Part shown: positions 31,322 to 44,349 of the stretch, one piece after another | How the letters are laid out: the number at the start of each line of letters is the position of its first letter | Numbering within the stretch: position 1 is the stretch's first letter | Source of the DNA: Dipteris shenzhenensis | Taxonomy: Eukaryota; Polypodiophyta; Polypodiopsida; Gleicheniales | Assembly: GCA_047967505.1 (NCBI GenBank) | Contig: CM106539.1 | Strand: one strand, 5' to 3' | Length of the DNA stretch: 64,000 nucleotides | Notes under the pieces: generated by a model | Seen by the model: only the letters and a program-made list of their open reading frames with translations | The model's database searches: none | Told to the model about the DNA's origin: nothing | Program-made: the position numbers and the translations under genes

Positions 31322-31899
31322 GTGGCCGGTGGTGCACGCTTCAGAGATGGTCGGTGGTGTAGTGACTATGTAAAAATAGGAAAAAAGAGAAGGAAGGGGG
31401 AGGGGGGAGGGGGAAATGTGGGCAGAGTGGAGTGCACTTCTGTTGTGTGACGTGACAATGAGGTCAGCGTTTGAGAACAAGAGCACTTATAAAAAATGCA
31501 AGAGTGGACTCTAGTCACCTAGTGCTAACCGTGTGTGCATGTGTGGTGTGTTCGGCACGGACTAGTGTACTGCTAGTGCATTAGGTGAAATGCCTCCCGT
31601 ATTGACTTACCTAAACCTAGATGTGATGATTATGATGAATGCGGTGGAGGTGGACGTTGTACTGTAGCATAGCGAGTAAGGAGCCATGTAGAGTATGTGT
31701 CCAGCTTGTTCTTTACCTTGGAAGCCAGATTCACCTTTGTGTCAGATGCAGGGGATTTGGGACCTGAAGGGGGATCTTCCCTTGTACTTATAGAGCTGAC
31801 GGGGGTGGCTACCTTACTCACCCTATTTCCCCAGTTAGAGGAGAGCTCATGGGGGCTAGTTGTGGCACCTACATAGGTCAGTCAGTGAAGATCTAATTT
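31322..31899. other. No clear gene; probable 3' part of the degenerate Gypsy-type element
   Basis: Contains a G-rich run near 31395-31420 and short minus-strand frames without recognisable domains. I could not find a 3' LTR matching the candidate LTR at 40872-41149. Confidence 0.35.
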
Positions 31900-32469
31900 T
31901 ACCCAAAGTATTGTTCCCTTACTTACATGTCATGGTTTGAGCATATTGAACATCCTTAGGGGAACCACCGGGGTCATACCCTCGAGCTCTGGGGTGGTGA
32001 TCTAAAACCCTACTCTTTTTGGGACATCTATGCTGGCTAAGATGTGCATCCAGTTCTACGAGAATTCTTGCTCGAGGAGGGGTGCATACGAGAAGTCGTC
32101 AAACTCCTTCTCATCCTCTCCCTTCACGGAGGTGGTTTGGGCAGTGGTGTTGGACTCTGAATAGCAAAGAGGTCTCCTGACAATGGGTGCTCCTTGTAGG
32201 AATGCAAGTCCACTCTCATGGTTTGTTCCTCGTGCCATAAGTAGATATTATCATTACACGAGTCATGCACGAGTCCGGACATTCGTAAGAAGGGTCTACA
32301 TAGGATAGCTTCATATCTAGGTTGATGTGTGAAGTCCATGACCACAAACCTGACAGGGTACGTGAATCCAAACACCTTAATGTGTGAAGATAGCGGGAGA
32401 GAGGGAAGGAGTCTCACTTGAGGCTTTCTCACAAGCACAATGGGGGAATACACACAAAGGTGGAGGCAC

Positions 32470-34561
32470 ATGAACATAGGCAATGCAACCAAAAATTTTC
32501 AAATGGGAAATATCTGGTTTCCTACTAGTATACATCTTCTCTGGCGTCATGCCATGTATTGCTGCAGTGGGAGTCCTATTCATTACGTAAACTACTGTAG
32601 CAACTGCTTCAGCCCAATAAAAATCTGGCAGGTCTTTGTCATTGAGCATGGCACGAGATACCTCTCCAATATGCCTGTTTTTCCTCTCTGCAAGTCCATT
32701 TTGTTGTGGAGTATGACTGCATGAATATTGTTGCTTTATGCCATGCTCCTGCAGGAACCTTGCAAATTCATTTGAGAGGTACTCTCCCCCTCCATCTGAC
32801 CTTAGGCATTTTATTTGCAAGCCTGTTTCTTTTTCAACCATAGCTTTAAAAACTTTGAAGTGCCCAAACACTTCACTTTTCTTTTTCATAAAATACACCC
32901 AAACTTTTCTGCTATAGTCATCAATAAAGGTGACAAAGTAATGACAACTCCAATAGATGCAGCTTTAGTAGTCCACACATCGGAGTGGATTAATTCCAAT
33001 GGCTTCTCACTCTCTTGAACATGCTTAGGAAATGGTTTCCTTGCCTGTTTTCCAAATTGACAGGCTTCACACACCTTATGCATTTCTGCAACCTTGAATT
33101 TAGGCAATCCTGCAGCAATATTTTGGGCCTGCATTGATTTAAGTCACTGTACATTAACATGACCAATGCGTTTATGCCAGATATAAATATCTGCAACTAC
33201 ACCGGTCCCATGTGCAAACATTGCTGCACTCAATTTAGGCATGTCCCCATCCAGCGTAAACATCCTGCCCTTCTTTTCCTTTTGCTATCAAGCGACCATT
33301 ATTTTTCATATCCTCAGACCAACAGAAACCAGGTTCTTGGTGATGTTCGGGACATGAAATACATCAGACAAGTATTTCTTTTTCCCATCCTGCATAGACA
33401 AAGGAATTTTGCCAATCTGCACAATAGGATGTGCAGTATCATCACCAGTCTCCACAAATCCTGGTTTTTCCATTTTCCTTGCATCCTGCATCCATTCAAC
33501 ATGACCTGTCATGTGGTTTGACGCACCTGAGTCAACATACCACACATCATTGCTTTCTTTTGCACTTGTCACAGAATTTGTCATATGCTATATCATAAAC
33601 AAATGCTCATTTCTGTCATCACCTTGTCTACTAGAGGATGCATAATTGCCTTGCTGTAATTTTCCACTCATAATGTCATTCTGCTTTTTGTAGCAGTCTT
33701 TAGCCATATGCCCCATTTTACCACAGTAGTAGAATTCAACATTGCTGTTTGCATTTTGGCCTCTCTGCCATCCACCACGACCTCTTTGGCTCCCCCTGCC
33801 TCTAGAGTTACCACGTCCTCCTGCATAGGACTGGTTTTCTTGAGTTTGCTGCATATTTTGATTTCTACCACGGCCTCCAGATCGGCCTCCTCTACCTCTG
33901 CCTCTACCCCTTCCAGCATTTGAGTAGAAGACAGTTTCTTTTGAGGTTCCTCTTGAAGAAGATGCACCACCATTTCTCTGCTCTTCAGAAATTAGAAGAG
34001 CAATCAACTCCTCAAAATCAAGAAATTTTTCACGGACGGCAATGGATGTCCGGAACTATGCATAATCCTTTCCTAGACCATTCAAGGTCACAGAAACTAA
34101 ATCGTCATCATCCACTGGCGACCCAATGGAAGCAAGTGCATCCGCAATTTTCTTCACCTTCATGTGGTAGTCATTGATGCTCATATTTTCTCTCTGCATA
34201 TTGTGTAGCTCTCCTGCTTGAGCTACATTTTCCTGGCCTACATATTTGTGCTATACATTTTAGCCAAAGTATCCCATGCCACCTTTGGCGTACTTGCATC
34301 TTGAATATGCACAATCATTGAATCTGAAGTACTGATAGACAGCCAGTACATAACTTTTCTGGCTCTCTCATGCCATCCTTTAAATGCCTGCCTTTTCTGT
34401 TGATTGGGAACATTAGGAAGAATTGGTTCTTCTTCATTTCCTGTAATGAACTCCCAGTAGCCTTTTCCCATAAGGAAATTCATCATTCTAAACCTCCATG
34501 CTTGGAAGTTGTTCTTGTCAAGCTTTTCAGTGACAATCTGTGAAAGAGAATCAGACGCCAT
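32470..34561 (-). pseudogene. Copia copy 4 gag, protease and partial integrase
   Basis: Starts at ATG 34561 (MASDSLSQIVTEKL). Retains Gag, a knuckle-like FYYCGKMGHMAKDC (first Cys lost to Phe), protease VDSGASNHM, and integrase to [11 protein letters not shown], where it meets the truncated LTR. Frames break near 34230, 33590 and 33300, the last losing the segment after LVSVG. Confidence 0.88.
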
Positions 34562-35057
34562 TACAAAACACTGCAAAATATTCTGTCACTGCAAAAAACA
34601 CAGCTTCTGCCTCACAAGGGCAAATCTGCAAACCTGACGAAAGTGGTTTTTGACCACACGGTCACTTCCTAGTGACGATTTTGCATCAATAGGCAATAAG
34701 GATGATTCTGCAACTCCCAATATCTCTGCGCATAGGCATACGATGCAATTTGTGTGGCAACTTTTCACCGACCTGCAGAACAGTGGCCGCACAGCAAAAA
34801 CAGGGCCTTTTTCTGAGTGCCTGCGGAGAACTTCCGCCTCCAAAATGGGCCCTGAAATGACCTCGAATCAGAAAAATAAAGTCACCGTGAAGGGCGTCTC
34901 AATCTGAGACAGTGCACTCTTGCACTTCCGGCTGTGCTACCTGTAGAGATTTGCTCCCAAACTCGAAAAAGGAAAGCAACACTAGTCCTCTTACGAGGAC
35001 ACTGCGAACTTGGTTTGCTTTCTTAAGCTCCTTACCATGAACAAGGTTTTGATACCA

Positions 35058-35409
35058 TGTGAAGATAGTGGGAGAGAGGGAAGGAGTCTCACTTGAGGCT
35101 TTCTCACAAGCACAATGGGGGAATACACACAAAGGTGGAGGCTGAAAACAATTTTCCTCTTCTTAGTTGTGAAAGCCAAAAGAACTCTAGTACAAAGAAA
35201 TAGAAGAACCCTATATGTGGGTCTTAAACCAAACTCAACTAACTAAGGTGGCATACTAACTGAGCCACGAACTAGTGTAGATAAGGATAGCTGTCATCTA
35301 GCTATTTTTCGTGGGCGGTGTACCAACCGCATCTATAGCTAACAAGTCGGTGACATAAATGCACAACGGTCACGCTGGCATATCCCGAGTGGAGCTCGAT
35401 ATCTCAACA
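35058..35409 (-). repeat. 5' LTR of Copia copy 4
   Basis: 352 bp, minus orientation, ending CTCAACA on the plus strand. Confidence 0.92.
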
Positions 35410-35573
35410 TAATGTTGATGCCAGTCAGTACTCGTAGAGGTTCAGTGGTTCCTGCATCAGCTAGCTTTACTAGCAGATGGGTCTGCTCGAGTGTGGATTT
35501 TTCCCACTTTTTCTAGCATTCCTTGGTGCAGACACTCACTCCTGCTCCCCCATCCAAGATGGCTTCTACCTTT

Positions 35574-35870
35574 TGTTGAGATATCAAGCTCTATCCCCGA
35601 CATATCTCCTGGATGACTATCATTTATGTCACCGCCTATGTTAGTTGTACTTGTGGTGTAGTTAGACTACCACATATGTTTTGGTTTGGGTTCACATATG
35701 AACCACGTATTCTAGGTTTTGACATATAGGGTATTTCCCTCTTCTATTGTATTGTTGTTGTGTGCAAAAGTGAAGAAAGGCTTCACCCTCCAACCTTGTG
35801 TCCTCTCTCTTTTGTGTGTTGTGAAGAAAGCTGAACTTGAGTCTCCTATCTCTCTCCCTTATTCTTTACA
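35574..35870 (+). repeat. Solo LTR of Copia family B
   Basis: 297 bp, plus orientation, flanked by the 5-bp duplication CCTTT (35569-35573 and 35871-35875), with no internal sequence. This is the expected product of LTR-LTR recombination. Confidence 0.93.
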
Positions 35871-37267
35871 CCTTTTAGTAGTGGTAGACTATGGGGATTG
35901 AGGCGTTTGTGTCATCACCCTAGAAATACTGGCCTAGTTTGTTGATGGGAATCTTGGGTAAGTTCGGCCCCTTATCTAGTATTTATTGGTTGGGCTGGCA
36001 AATGCTGGAGGTAGGAATGGCCTATTCATCCAATTGGATAGATCACGCCATAGGATGGGGTTTCCTCTTAGGAGAGATCGATTGGCATTTTCACTTCTGT
36101 AGATAGGAAGGCAGCATACTCGGCACTATCGCAGGGTTCTGGTGAACCTTCTACCTCCATGGACAACATGTCCTAAAAGCCGTATAGGTCTCCTTCGTCT
36201 TGGAGGTTCTATAGCACTGGGTCCTATTGGAACATCTTTTGCATCACATCCGAAGCTTCCGACTGCTCCAAGCTGAGGTGCTCTTCTTCCTCCACTCTTT
36301 TTGGGACCTTGAGAGATTTTGCTCCTTGATGCCCCATCAAGTGGGCTAGATGTCCATAGTATGTGATCCCCTACTGGCCTTTAGTCGATGCTAGAACTTA
36401 TCTTGGCATTCATGCACCAAGTCCTAGGCATCCTTTACAAATTACTTTTCTAAGACCGAGGGTAGGTCTCTTTATAGGTGGGAGCTGGTGCTAGGCCTTG
36501 AGCCTGCACTAGTGTGTTTACTTCTGGAATAGGGGGTACCTTAGGGTCACCCCGGATGGAAGACTATTTGAAAGCGGAGGAGGTGGCAAGGGTAGCTGTC
36601 TCCTCATCGAAACTGTGGATGAACACCGGATCGGAACCGTCACCTACTTGAATGGCTTTCTTGGAACGAGTTAGAGGCTGGAGGAATCTCTGGATCGAGC
36701 AGCGGGGATACCTTACCCTTATTGGTGAGCTTTTCATGTCCTTGTCTAGTGCCTTAGCTTGCATCCTTGTAATGATTTGTAGTGGTACTATGGCCACATG
36801 GCCTAGAGGGAAAAAGGATATGGGGAAGGGAAAGGGCAAGGGGCTGAATGGTATGGTAGATGGGAGGATAGAGAGAATGGGATGACTAATATATCATCAA
36901 CTTTATGATGTAAATATCTCCATGCTAGAGGTAGATTGGTGCTTTGTGCTAGAGGCTTACCCGTGTACCAGTGAGAGTGTCTACCCATGAGAACACTATA
37001 AAAGCTACTGCCAGGGATGAGCATTTTCTAAGCAAAATCTTTCTGAGCATCCGAGCGAAGGAAAAAAAAAGCTTCCAACTATGTAAAAATATGGCAAAAA
37101 TAGATCAGAATAAGACATAGTTTCACTTAGAAATATTCAAAGTATTATAGCAATGCCTACTTTATACACAAATCTTTACATGAATCTTTGGGAATGGTGC
37201 TATGCAGATTGAGGTTGGTGCTCTTTGGCGGGGTGAGTCGAGTGGTTAGTCTCCTTGTGGGACAGTC
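35871..37267 (-). other. Degenerate Gypsy-type gag-protease linker
   Basis: Sequence between the zinc-knuckle region and the protease remnant. Short minus-strand frames (for example 36839-36564) have no recognisable domain. I see nothing else here. Confidence 0.4.
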
Positions 37268-39646
37268 CTAGAATAGATGCTCCATGCCACATCCTATGCA
37301 CAAGGGGGCGGGGTTGGTTGTGGTTGGGGTGGCGGGCATACAATCCCTATATGGATAGTCCTTCAAGAAGTGTGGGTTCAAAGTGCCTCGGTAGGGGCAT
37401 TCATTTGCTCTATGTGGACCTTGACAGGTATAACATTGGAGCAAGAGCCTTTGAGTAATTGAGTTCAGATCTCTCGCCCTTGTGTTTATAGGGGCAATTT
37501 GGAGTATGGGGACTTGTTGATCCTCTTGCGGGAGGTAGTGAGCTAAGGCTCCACTTCCCTCCTCATAAGGGTAATAATCATGAGATCCATGATCAGGGTC
37601 CGTTTCCTCCCAATTGTTGGGCAACTCTTTAACCAACACTTGATTGACTGGGGCGATGCGAGGTAACGAGGGTTGTGGGCCTAATATGGGTGGAGGTAGT
37701 AGAACTGCGGTACTGGCTAGAGCTAGCTATAGGGCCACCTTGCAGGAGTTGGGGGTTGGATGGGGCGATTAGGGCCAATGGGGTGGGCATTTGATACATG
37801 GGTTGGGGAAGGGACCTCGGAAAGTGACATTGGGAGGTATCATGGTTTCCCCACCTATGGCAGTGTGCACAGTATAGTGCTAGCCTTGCCCTTAGGCACG
37901 GCCACTCATTGGAAGGGCGGTTGCCATTGCATACCCTACACTAGACATTGTCTCATCGTGGAAACAAGTGGGGGTTGCTCGGCACTTCTTTGGAGGTTCC
38001 TGCTCTCCGTTGCTAACCTAGATGATCCATTAAATTGGAGGCTAGCTCACTCACATCCAAGCTTTTAGGCTCATTAGCCTCCTTCTTACTTAACTCTACA
38101 CTTGAGGACCTAGCTAATGGGGCTACTTCGGAGGGAGCCAAGGCCTTATCTGAATCCACTTTGTCCATCATATTGTCACATATATGGATGGCCAATTTGC
38201 TGCATAGATCAAAGGAGGTGGGGTTCATCACCATGAGATGGTCATGCAGCTTTGGGCTTGCTAACTTGATAAGGAAGCATGGCAACAGTTGTTCATCACT
38301 CATTCGATCATAGGGTTCATAGTGGGCATTGATGTGCTTAATCCTCGCAATGTAATCCCTAAGGGATTCTTTGTCGTTTTGTTTCACCTCATACAGCTGG
38401 TTGATCGGGCTCCATTTATGACGGCTTGGAGCAAGTCCCACAATAAAACCTTTCTCAACGTCTCCTAGTTGATATTTTCCTCTAGGGTGAGAGCTCTATA
38501 CCATTGAACTGCCTTGCCGTCCAGGCTAAGGCCGAATGCATTGGCCATTTCAAGGTCGCTTGGTGCACCCAAGGCTTCACAAATCTGCTCGAACCTTTCC
38601 ACATGAGAGATTGGGTCTCCTTCTACGAGGAGCTTGGTCATCAGCTTGGAAATGGCTATGGGATGGCTCCTCGAGGGATTTGCCATCCCTGCACTGAACA
38701 CTAGGGTAGGTGGTAGTAGTGTTGCCTCCCTTCCTAGGGCGTTCATCAAAATATGAATAGCCTCATTAGTCAACACCATTTGAGCAGTTAGCGGAGGTGG
38801 TGTTGCTGTGGGCCTAACGGGTCGCAGGGCTGTAAGGCCTTGCCCATGTGGTGGTGTCCATGTAGTTGCTAGGGCCGATATCGAGACAGAAGTACCCATG
38901 CCTATGTTCATTGGTGCAATTGGTATAGATGGGAAGGAACAGACTCTTGGAGGTGGGGGGTCCTGGAGCATGGTTGCATTGGTCCCATGTTGCGGGTGGT
39001 AGGGTGGAAACTATGGTGCCCCAAAGTTGACGAAGGCTGGTGGGGCCGAGGAGGTTAGAGGGCATTCCACCTTGGAAGTTCCTAGCATCCCATTGACTTG
39101 GGTCTTATCTACAAAGTTCCCTCATCCATGGATCTTCATCATCCATGTTCTCCCACTAGGGGGGTCTGGCATAAGAGGAGGAACCTGGATTGGCGAAGGT
39201 AGTTTCTATCCCGGTTTGTTGCTCGAGAACTACATGTTGCTGGCCTTCCCTTCCTGCAAACATGCTAGAAAAGGGGTTCTCCATGTCTGCTGACTCTGTT
39301 CTTCCCAAGCGGCCGAACATGTTAGAGAATGTACCTCTAAGCCTAGATGCAACCGAAGGTGCATGAGAGTTGGGAGAGGCTACATTTGTGAAGGGGGCTT
39401 CCGATGCCCTTGGACCCATGGGGTCTTGCATCACTCCTTCAAGACTCTATGTGTCATTTGAACTAGATTGGTTTTTGGACAAGGTCCTACAAATGAGTGG
39501 AGGCTAGGAATCAAGCTACCAAACTCCCAACTAGGATGGAAGGTGGGTTGAGCATAGCTGGAAGTGCTTTCCTCTGGCGCATTGGACCCTTTGGCAAAAT
39601 CCTTCCAGACCTCAGGTGCATGTGGGGTGCCTTTGGCTAGGGACAC
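37268..39646 (-). pseudogene. Gypsy-type gag, broken into several frames
   Basis: The fragment ending near 38465 reads VEGDPISHVERFEQICEALG followed by MANAFGLSLDGKAVQWYRAL, a typical retrotransposon Gag core (DP..HV..F, then F..SL.G.A..WY). The next frame (38441-38013) continues with NQLYEVKQNDKESLRDYIAR, the usual Q...E.SL..Y..R segment. A knuckle-like CYTCQGPHRANEC (one residue short of the standard CX2CX4HX4C) lies near 37420. At least two frameshifts separate the pieces. Confidence 0.68.
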
Positions 39647-39689
39647 CTAAGCTGAACTGAGGTTATGGAATTTTCTGTTAATTCCTTAG

Positions 39690-40380
39690 CTACCCTACAG
39701 GTATAGCACCAGTCGGCAGGGTAACACTACAGCACCGATCGATGGGCTATGGGTATAGCAACGGGTGGTGTAGTATGGTTTTGGCAAAAGGTGGTGGCAC
39801 AACCTTTCAGCATGATTGGTGGAATAAGGAAATGGCACCAGGCGGTGTGATGGATGTATGGAGACACTCGGTGGGAAAATATTTGCCACATGGTCGGTGT
39901 GATCGGAAGGATAGAATATCCCCACGAGCATAGGATACAGTATGACATTGGTCGATGGGATAGTATAGCGATGATAGTGTAGTACACGGACAACATCGAA
40001 CAACGAGATTTCACAACAACATGTGGTGTGATGTAGTAACATGACGGCGAGGGGGAACGATTACGACTACGATCGACAGAGGGGTAGTTTCACTGCACCG
40101 ATGGAGAGATAATAAAATAGCAACGGTCAGTGGGGAACCACTACAGCACTGGTCAACGACCTGCTAGATCGGTGTGGAAGTAACTCTGACAAGCATTAAC
40201 TCCGAGAGGCAGGGTGAACCATGGTCAGTGGTTAGGTCGACGTGGAAGTGTTGCAGCATCGAGTCAATGACGTTTGATCGGTAGGATCTGGCTAATGTGC
40301 CAGTCGGTGGGAATCTGGTTGGTGTGATATGCTACAGTGCCGACTCAGTGGGATAGTCAGACACAGTTGTGCCGACTGAG
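39690..40380. repeat. Degenerate GGTCGGTG-type minisatellite
   Basis: Many variants of GGTCGGTGTGAT, GGTCGATGGGAT and CACCGATCGATGGG at irregular 30-45 bp spacing, in the leader of the degenerate Gypsy-type element. Confidence 0.6.
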
Positions 40381-40850
40381 ATTGGGTAATTTATGAAGAT
40401 TTTGCAGTTTTTGTTCATGATTTTTTGTGATGGGGGGGTGCTACACTACCTAATCTACCTACTCAATGAAAAAAAATTTGAAAACAAACACTTTTTGGAA
40501 GTCAAAATGGAAAAACTAAGAAAAGGGAAGTTCTAGAACATGAAACTACTTCAAAAATTGACACAAATCCTTAGTTTTGTTGCTTTTGAGGTGATTAGAC
40601 CACACACACCTTAGCAATCAAGCCTACTATGTTCCTATCAACTTAAAACACCAAAAAGCAACCAAAACAAGCTTCCCAAGCTCAAAAATGGCATTCCTAC
40701 ATGAAAAAAAAGATTTTCGTCCTCTCTCTCTCTCTCCACCTCTCTTCTCTCCTACAACTCCACTAACATGCTCCACGTTAAGCTTGAAAACTTGTGCAAT
40801 GGGAATATAATGAAGGGAGACAAGTGCAAATGCAAAAGCATACCTTTTCT

Positions 40851-41149
40851 CCTTGGCAGTGGTGCCAAAAATGTAGTGTGGTTTCAGTAGTGACTCACGT
40901 GTCATGGGGTAGTTGGAGATATTCCAACGGAGCTTCCACTCCTGGCTACTCCTTGTGGGAGCAATGCATAGCACGAGCCATCCGCAAGTGTCACTCAAGC
41001 GGCCTCCGGATTGTTGCAATGTGGTTTCACACAAGAAAGAGGGAAGGGGAAGAGGAGAGGGGAGAGGAAGAGGAGGGAGAAGGGAGGAGGAGGAAGGGAA
41101 GAAGGAGAGGGAGTGAAGGGGGATAGAGTGACACCACAAAGGCACTACA
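40851..41149 (-). other. Candidate LTR and primer-binding region of the degenerate Gypsy-type element
   Basis: On the minus strand a possible LTR (41149-40872, 278 bp) begins TGTAGTG and ends CACTACA, and is followed by TTTTTGGCACCACTGCC (from 40871). That resembles the TTTGGCGCCGCTGCC found after the Gypsy LTR at 61986. No matching second LTR was found, so the length is uncertain. Confidence 0.45.
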
Positions 41150-42199
41150 ATGGAAACAAGAGAAACCCAAATTGGAAGAGAAGAGGGAGCTTGTATTTAA
41201 ACTTGTGCAAACAACAATGAAGACCAAAGTCAAACTTTTGGCCGTTTATACAAGTCACCTTTTAAAGGGAGGGCCAACCCTTTTCCTTTTTAGAACTCTC
41301 CCTCACTTTACAACCATGGGCTCTTGGGCTCATAGGGCATCAAGGCATATTGCTATTCTTACCAACTCTCCCTACTAGTAGAAATAGCACTTGTGTTAAC
41401 CATATTAAAGCGCTTGGGACAAACCTAGTGTTAGGAGGTGGTCCAAACCGGTTCCCAAATAGCGCTTGTGTTAGCCTCGCCACTCCTAGGCTCGGGTGAT
41501 TTGGGAAACTCCTTGAGTTTGAGCTTTACTCCTTTTGTGTGCACATTGCTTGTAATCATTGACCTTGGTATATTTGGGTATCAAACTCCCTTGAGCTTGT
41601 CTGATCATTTAGCTTGGTCACCTTTACTCATTGATTACCCTGCGTTTGGTGGTTGTACTCTGTGGATGTTAAAAGTTGGGGTGAGGGCTCACGAGAGTTA
41701 GGTGAAGTGCACACCCAGAGAGGTTCATTTGTGCAGATCCTATGTATGCCAGGTGGTGGAGATGGAGGAGGAAGGGTGGAGGTGGTGTCCTATGGGTCTG
41801 ATAGTGTTCTTCACCTCTGCTATTGTGAATAATGCAAGCTAGAGTTTTTAAACCTTTTTATATCGGCCCGTCATCTTTTTACACCCCTTTTAATTACATT
41901 TAGGGTTCCACCTTTCCCCCCACCCCTTGCCCTAATCCCTCAAAGCCCCCCCCCTGTTTCCCTCTCCCCTCGAGTCGTTGCCTCTGTCCCTCCCTCCCCC
42001 CACCCTTGCAACCACTCTGTCCCCCCTTCCCCATGCCCCTCCCTTCTCTTACCCCTCCCTCACCCTGTCCCCACCTTCCCCAATCTCCTTACCTCACACA
42101 GACCCTGGACTCCAAGAGTGAGTACACAAATTGTGGTCAAAATAAGAAAGATATTCATTTCAAAACCATATACAATTACACCATAGATTTTGTTGCTGA
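41150..42199. other. Non-coding, ends in a C-rich tract
   Basis: No gene supported. C/T-rich simple sequence at 41910-42090. Confidence 0.55.
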
Positions 42200-44051
42200 T
42201 TAGACCCTAGTAAACCTCCAAAAACCAGTCAAACATCTCATGCAATGCATTACTACGAGGGACACCACCACCATGCCTTGAGTTCTTGAAGTAGGCCTCC
42301 TTGGCTCTATAGTGTGAATTCTCCATGCCTTCTGTATTCCAAATGGACAAAGGACCCCAATTCCATACAAGCCATGGTCCGTGTGCATAGATAATATTCT
42401 GCAAACATGATGCATCATTTCAGCAACAAGATTTTTTAATAAAGCAAGCGCTAAATATTATGATTGTGACAAGAGGATCCCCCCATTCTTTCACCATCAA
42501 TTGCATAAACTCTTTCATATCTATCTGGAACCTTTCATAATACATGTCATCAATTTGAACCTGGTGAATCAATGTTGTCAATGCATCTACCTTTGTCCAT
42601 AGTTTAGCTCTCAAATTTTCTACTTGAGGATAAGAAGCCTTATTGGTCATGAATTCACAAAATCCTTTCCAGTATTCCCAACCCAAGCTGCTTTGAGACA
42701 ATGTAAGTTTGTCTTCGTTGAGATTGTGGTTAGATAGGAATCTCCTTGCCTATGCTCCCCGCCCATGGACACTTTGGTAGGAAGATTCTATGTTGCCCCA
42801 GGAATTTTCTTATCCTCCTTAAGTTTGACATGTCCTCCATGGCATCCCATATCTTAGAGCAACTTCTCATCTTTTGCAATGTACCCTATGAATACTTCTT
42901 GTGGAATTAAATTCCAAGCATGAACAAGATGCAAATACAACAACTTATCAAGACTTTATGTGCAGTTCTGCATGTACAATACATATGTGTACTCTCTCTA
43001 GTGGGATGGGCAAGATGGGATCCTACTTTGGATCCTGCTTGTTGCAATTGGGAGCTTGCATTTGGATGCAAGATAGAATGCCATTCTCCTATTGTAATCT
43101 AGCCTTTTGCTTCCTTTAGCATGTGAACATTGCATTTGCCCCTGTATCACAACCATGCAAGCACTTGAGGGTTTTCAAATCACTCGCAAGATGCCATTCA
43201 ACTCAAAATGTTCCATGGCCATCTATTGTCAATGTTTTCCTGGGGGGGGTCACTCATCATATGTAACCCTATCACGTGAGTTCAACAGAAGGAAATTTTT
43301 TATTTTTAAAATGTACAAAAATAAATATACATAAGGGACTATTTAAAATAGTTTTGGAAAACTTATACAGATTTGTATAGAAAAGGGGTACATTTTATTA
43401 ATGAAAAATTTACAAATAAGGGATTTTAAAAATAGGCCTTGAACGCATGTTATATAGAGGGTTTATATATAGTGACCACCCTGAGATGTTTTCCCTTCCT
43501 CTTGTCTCTACATCATTGATGGGATTCTTCTTCTATCTAGAACGCACTTCAATGTCTCATGGCACTGTTTTGGAGTCTCAAATGCTGCAAGCCACCATAT
43601 ATCTTTCTCAGATTGATGAGCTGAAAAATCTTGCTCTACTTCCTTGTTTCCTTGAACAAAGGCTAAGGCTTTATTTATAATGCAGATGCTCACTCTCTAA
43701 CTTATGTTCTTTGACCAATTGTGCTTCATCCATTTTGATGACAAATATGAGCTTGCCATTACATTCTCTACAACAAAAGAGGGAAATAGCTAGGATAAAC
43801 ATGATATAGGAAATGAACTAAGTAAAGTGCAATGTTGTAATTGATTTCCTCTTACCATCTTCTCTCATGCCATAGAATTTGACCATTGCCTTGTTGTAGT
43901 TTCTCAACATCTAAGTAGACATTGTTGAAAGCATTCATCTCAAAGGTTTGCAAATGAAATTTCTTTTTACTCTTCCAAGTCATTGTGCCCCTTATGCAAT
44001 GGTATGCTCCAAGCATTTCTCTTGCACGTTGGTTTTTTTCTCACCATGCAC

Positions 44052-44349
44052 TGTAAAGAAAGAGGGAGAGAGATAGGAGACTCAAGTTCAGCTTTCTTCA
44101 CAACACACAAAAGAGAGAGGACACAAGGTTGGAGGGTGAAGCCTTTCTTCACTTTTGCACACAACAACAATACAATAGAAGAGGGAAATACCCTATATGT
44201 CAAAACCTAGAATACGTGGTTCATATGTGAACCCAAACCAAAAACATACGTGGTAGTCTAACTACACCACGAGTACAACTAACATAGGCGGTGACATAAA
44301 TGATAGTCATCCAGGAGATATATCGGGGGTAGAGCTTGATATCTCAACA
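44052..44349 (-). repeat. 3' LTR of Copia copy 5
   Basis: 298 bp, followed by the complement of the polypurine tract. Confidence 0.94.

Larger units (their letters stand above)
32383..35409 (-). mobile_element. Ty1/Copia retrotransposon, family A copy 4 (internally deleted)
   Basis: Flanked by the 5-bp duplication TAATG (32378-32382 and 35410-35414). The 5' LTR is complete (35058-35409, 352 bp; primer-binding site 35045-35057). The 3' LTR is cut after about 87 bp, near 32470, where it joins the integrase region directly. All of reverse transcriptase and RNase H is missing. Since both duplications remain, the deletion is internal. Confidence 0.92.
32130..35573 (-). pseudogene. Gypsy-type retropepsin, split by Copia copy 4
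   Basis: Minus strand 35573-35410 reads KVEAILDGGAGVSVCTKEC, an aspartic protease active-site block (D-G-G-A), followed by a TAG. After Copia copy 4 the sequence continues at 32377 with PVRFVVMDFTHQPRYEAILCRPFL, the C-terminal retropepsin block. The two parts join at the TAATG duplication. Confidence 0.65.
31900..41149 (-). mobile_element. Degenerate Ty3/Gypsy-type element with gag and protease only
   Basis: In minus-strand order: candidate LTR and primer-binding region (41149-40851), long repeat-rich leader, gag fragments (39646-38013), zinc-knuckle region (37639-37268), and retropepsin pieces at 35573-35410 and 32377-32130. Reverse transcriptase, RNase H and integrase are not seen, so it resembles gag-only, non-autonomous LTR elements. 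Interrupted by Copia copy 4 (32383-35409) and a solo LTR (35574-35870). The left boundary is approximate. Confidence 0.6.

Noticed and set aside
31358-31635. 3' LTR of the degenerate Gypsy-type element starting at TGTAGTG
   Set aside because: Beyond the first seven bases it does not match the candidate LTR at 40872-41149, and no flanking duplication is present.
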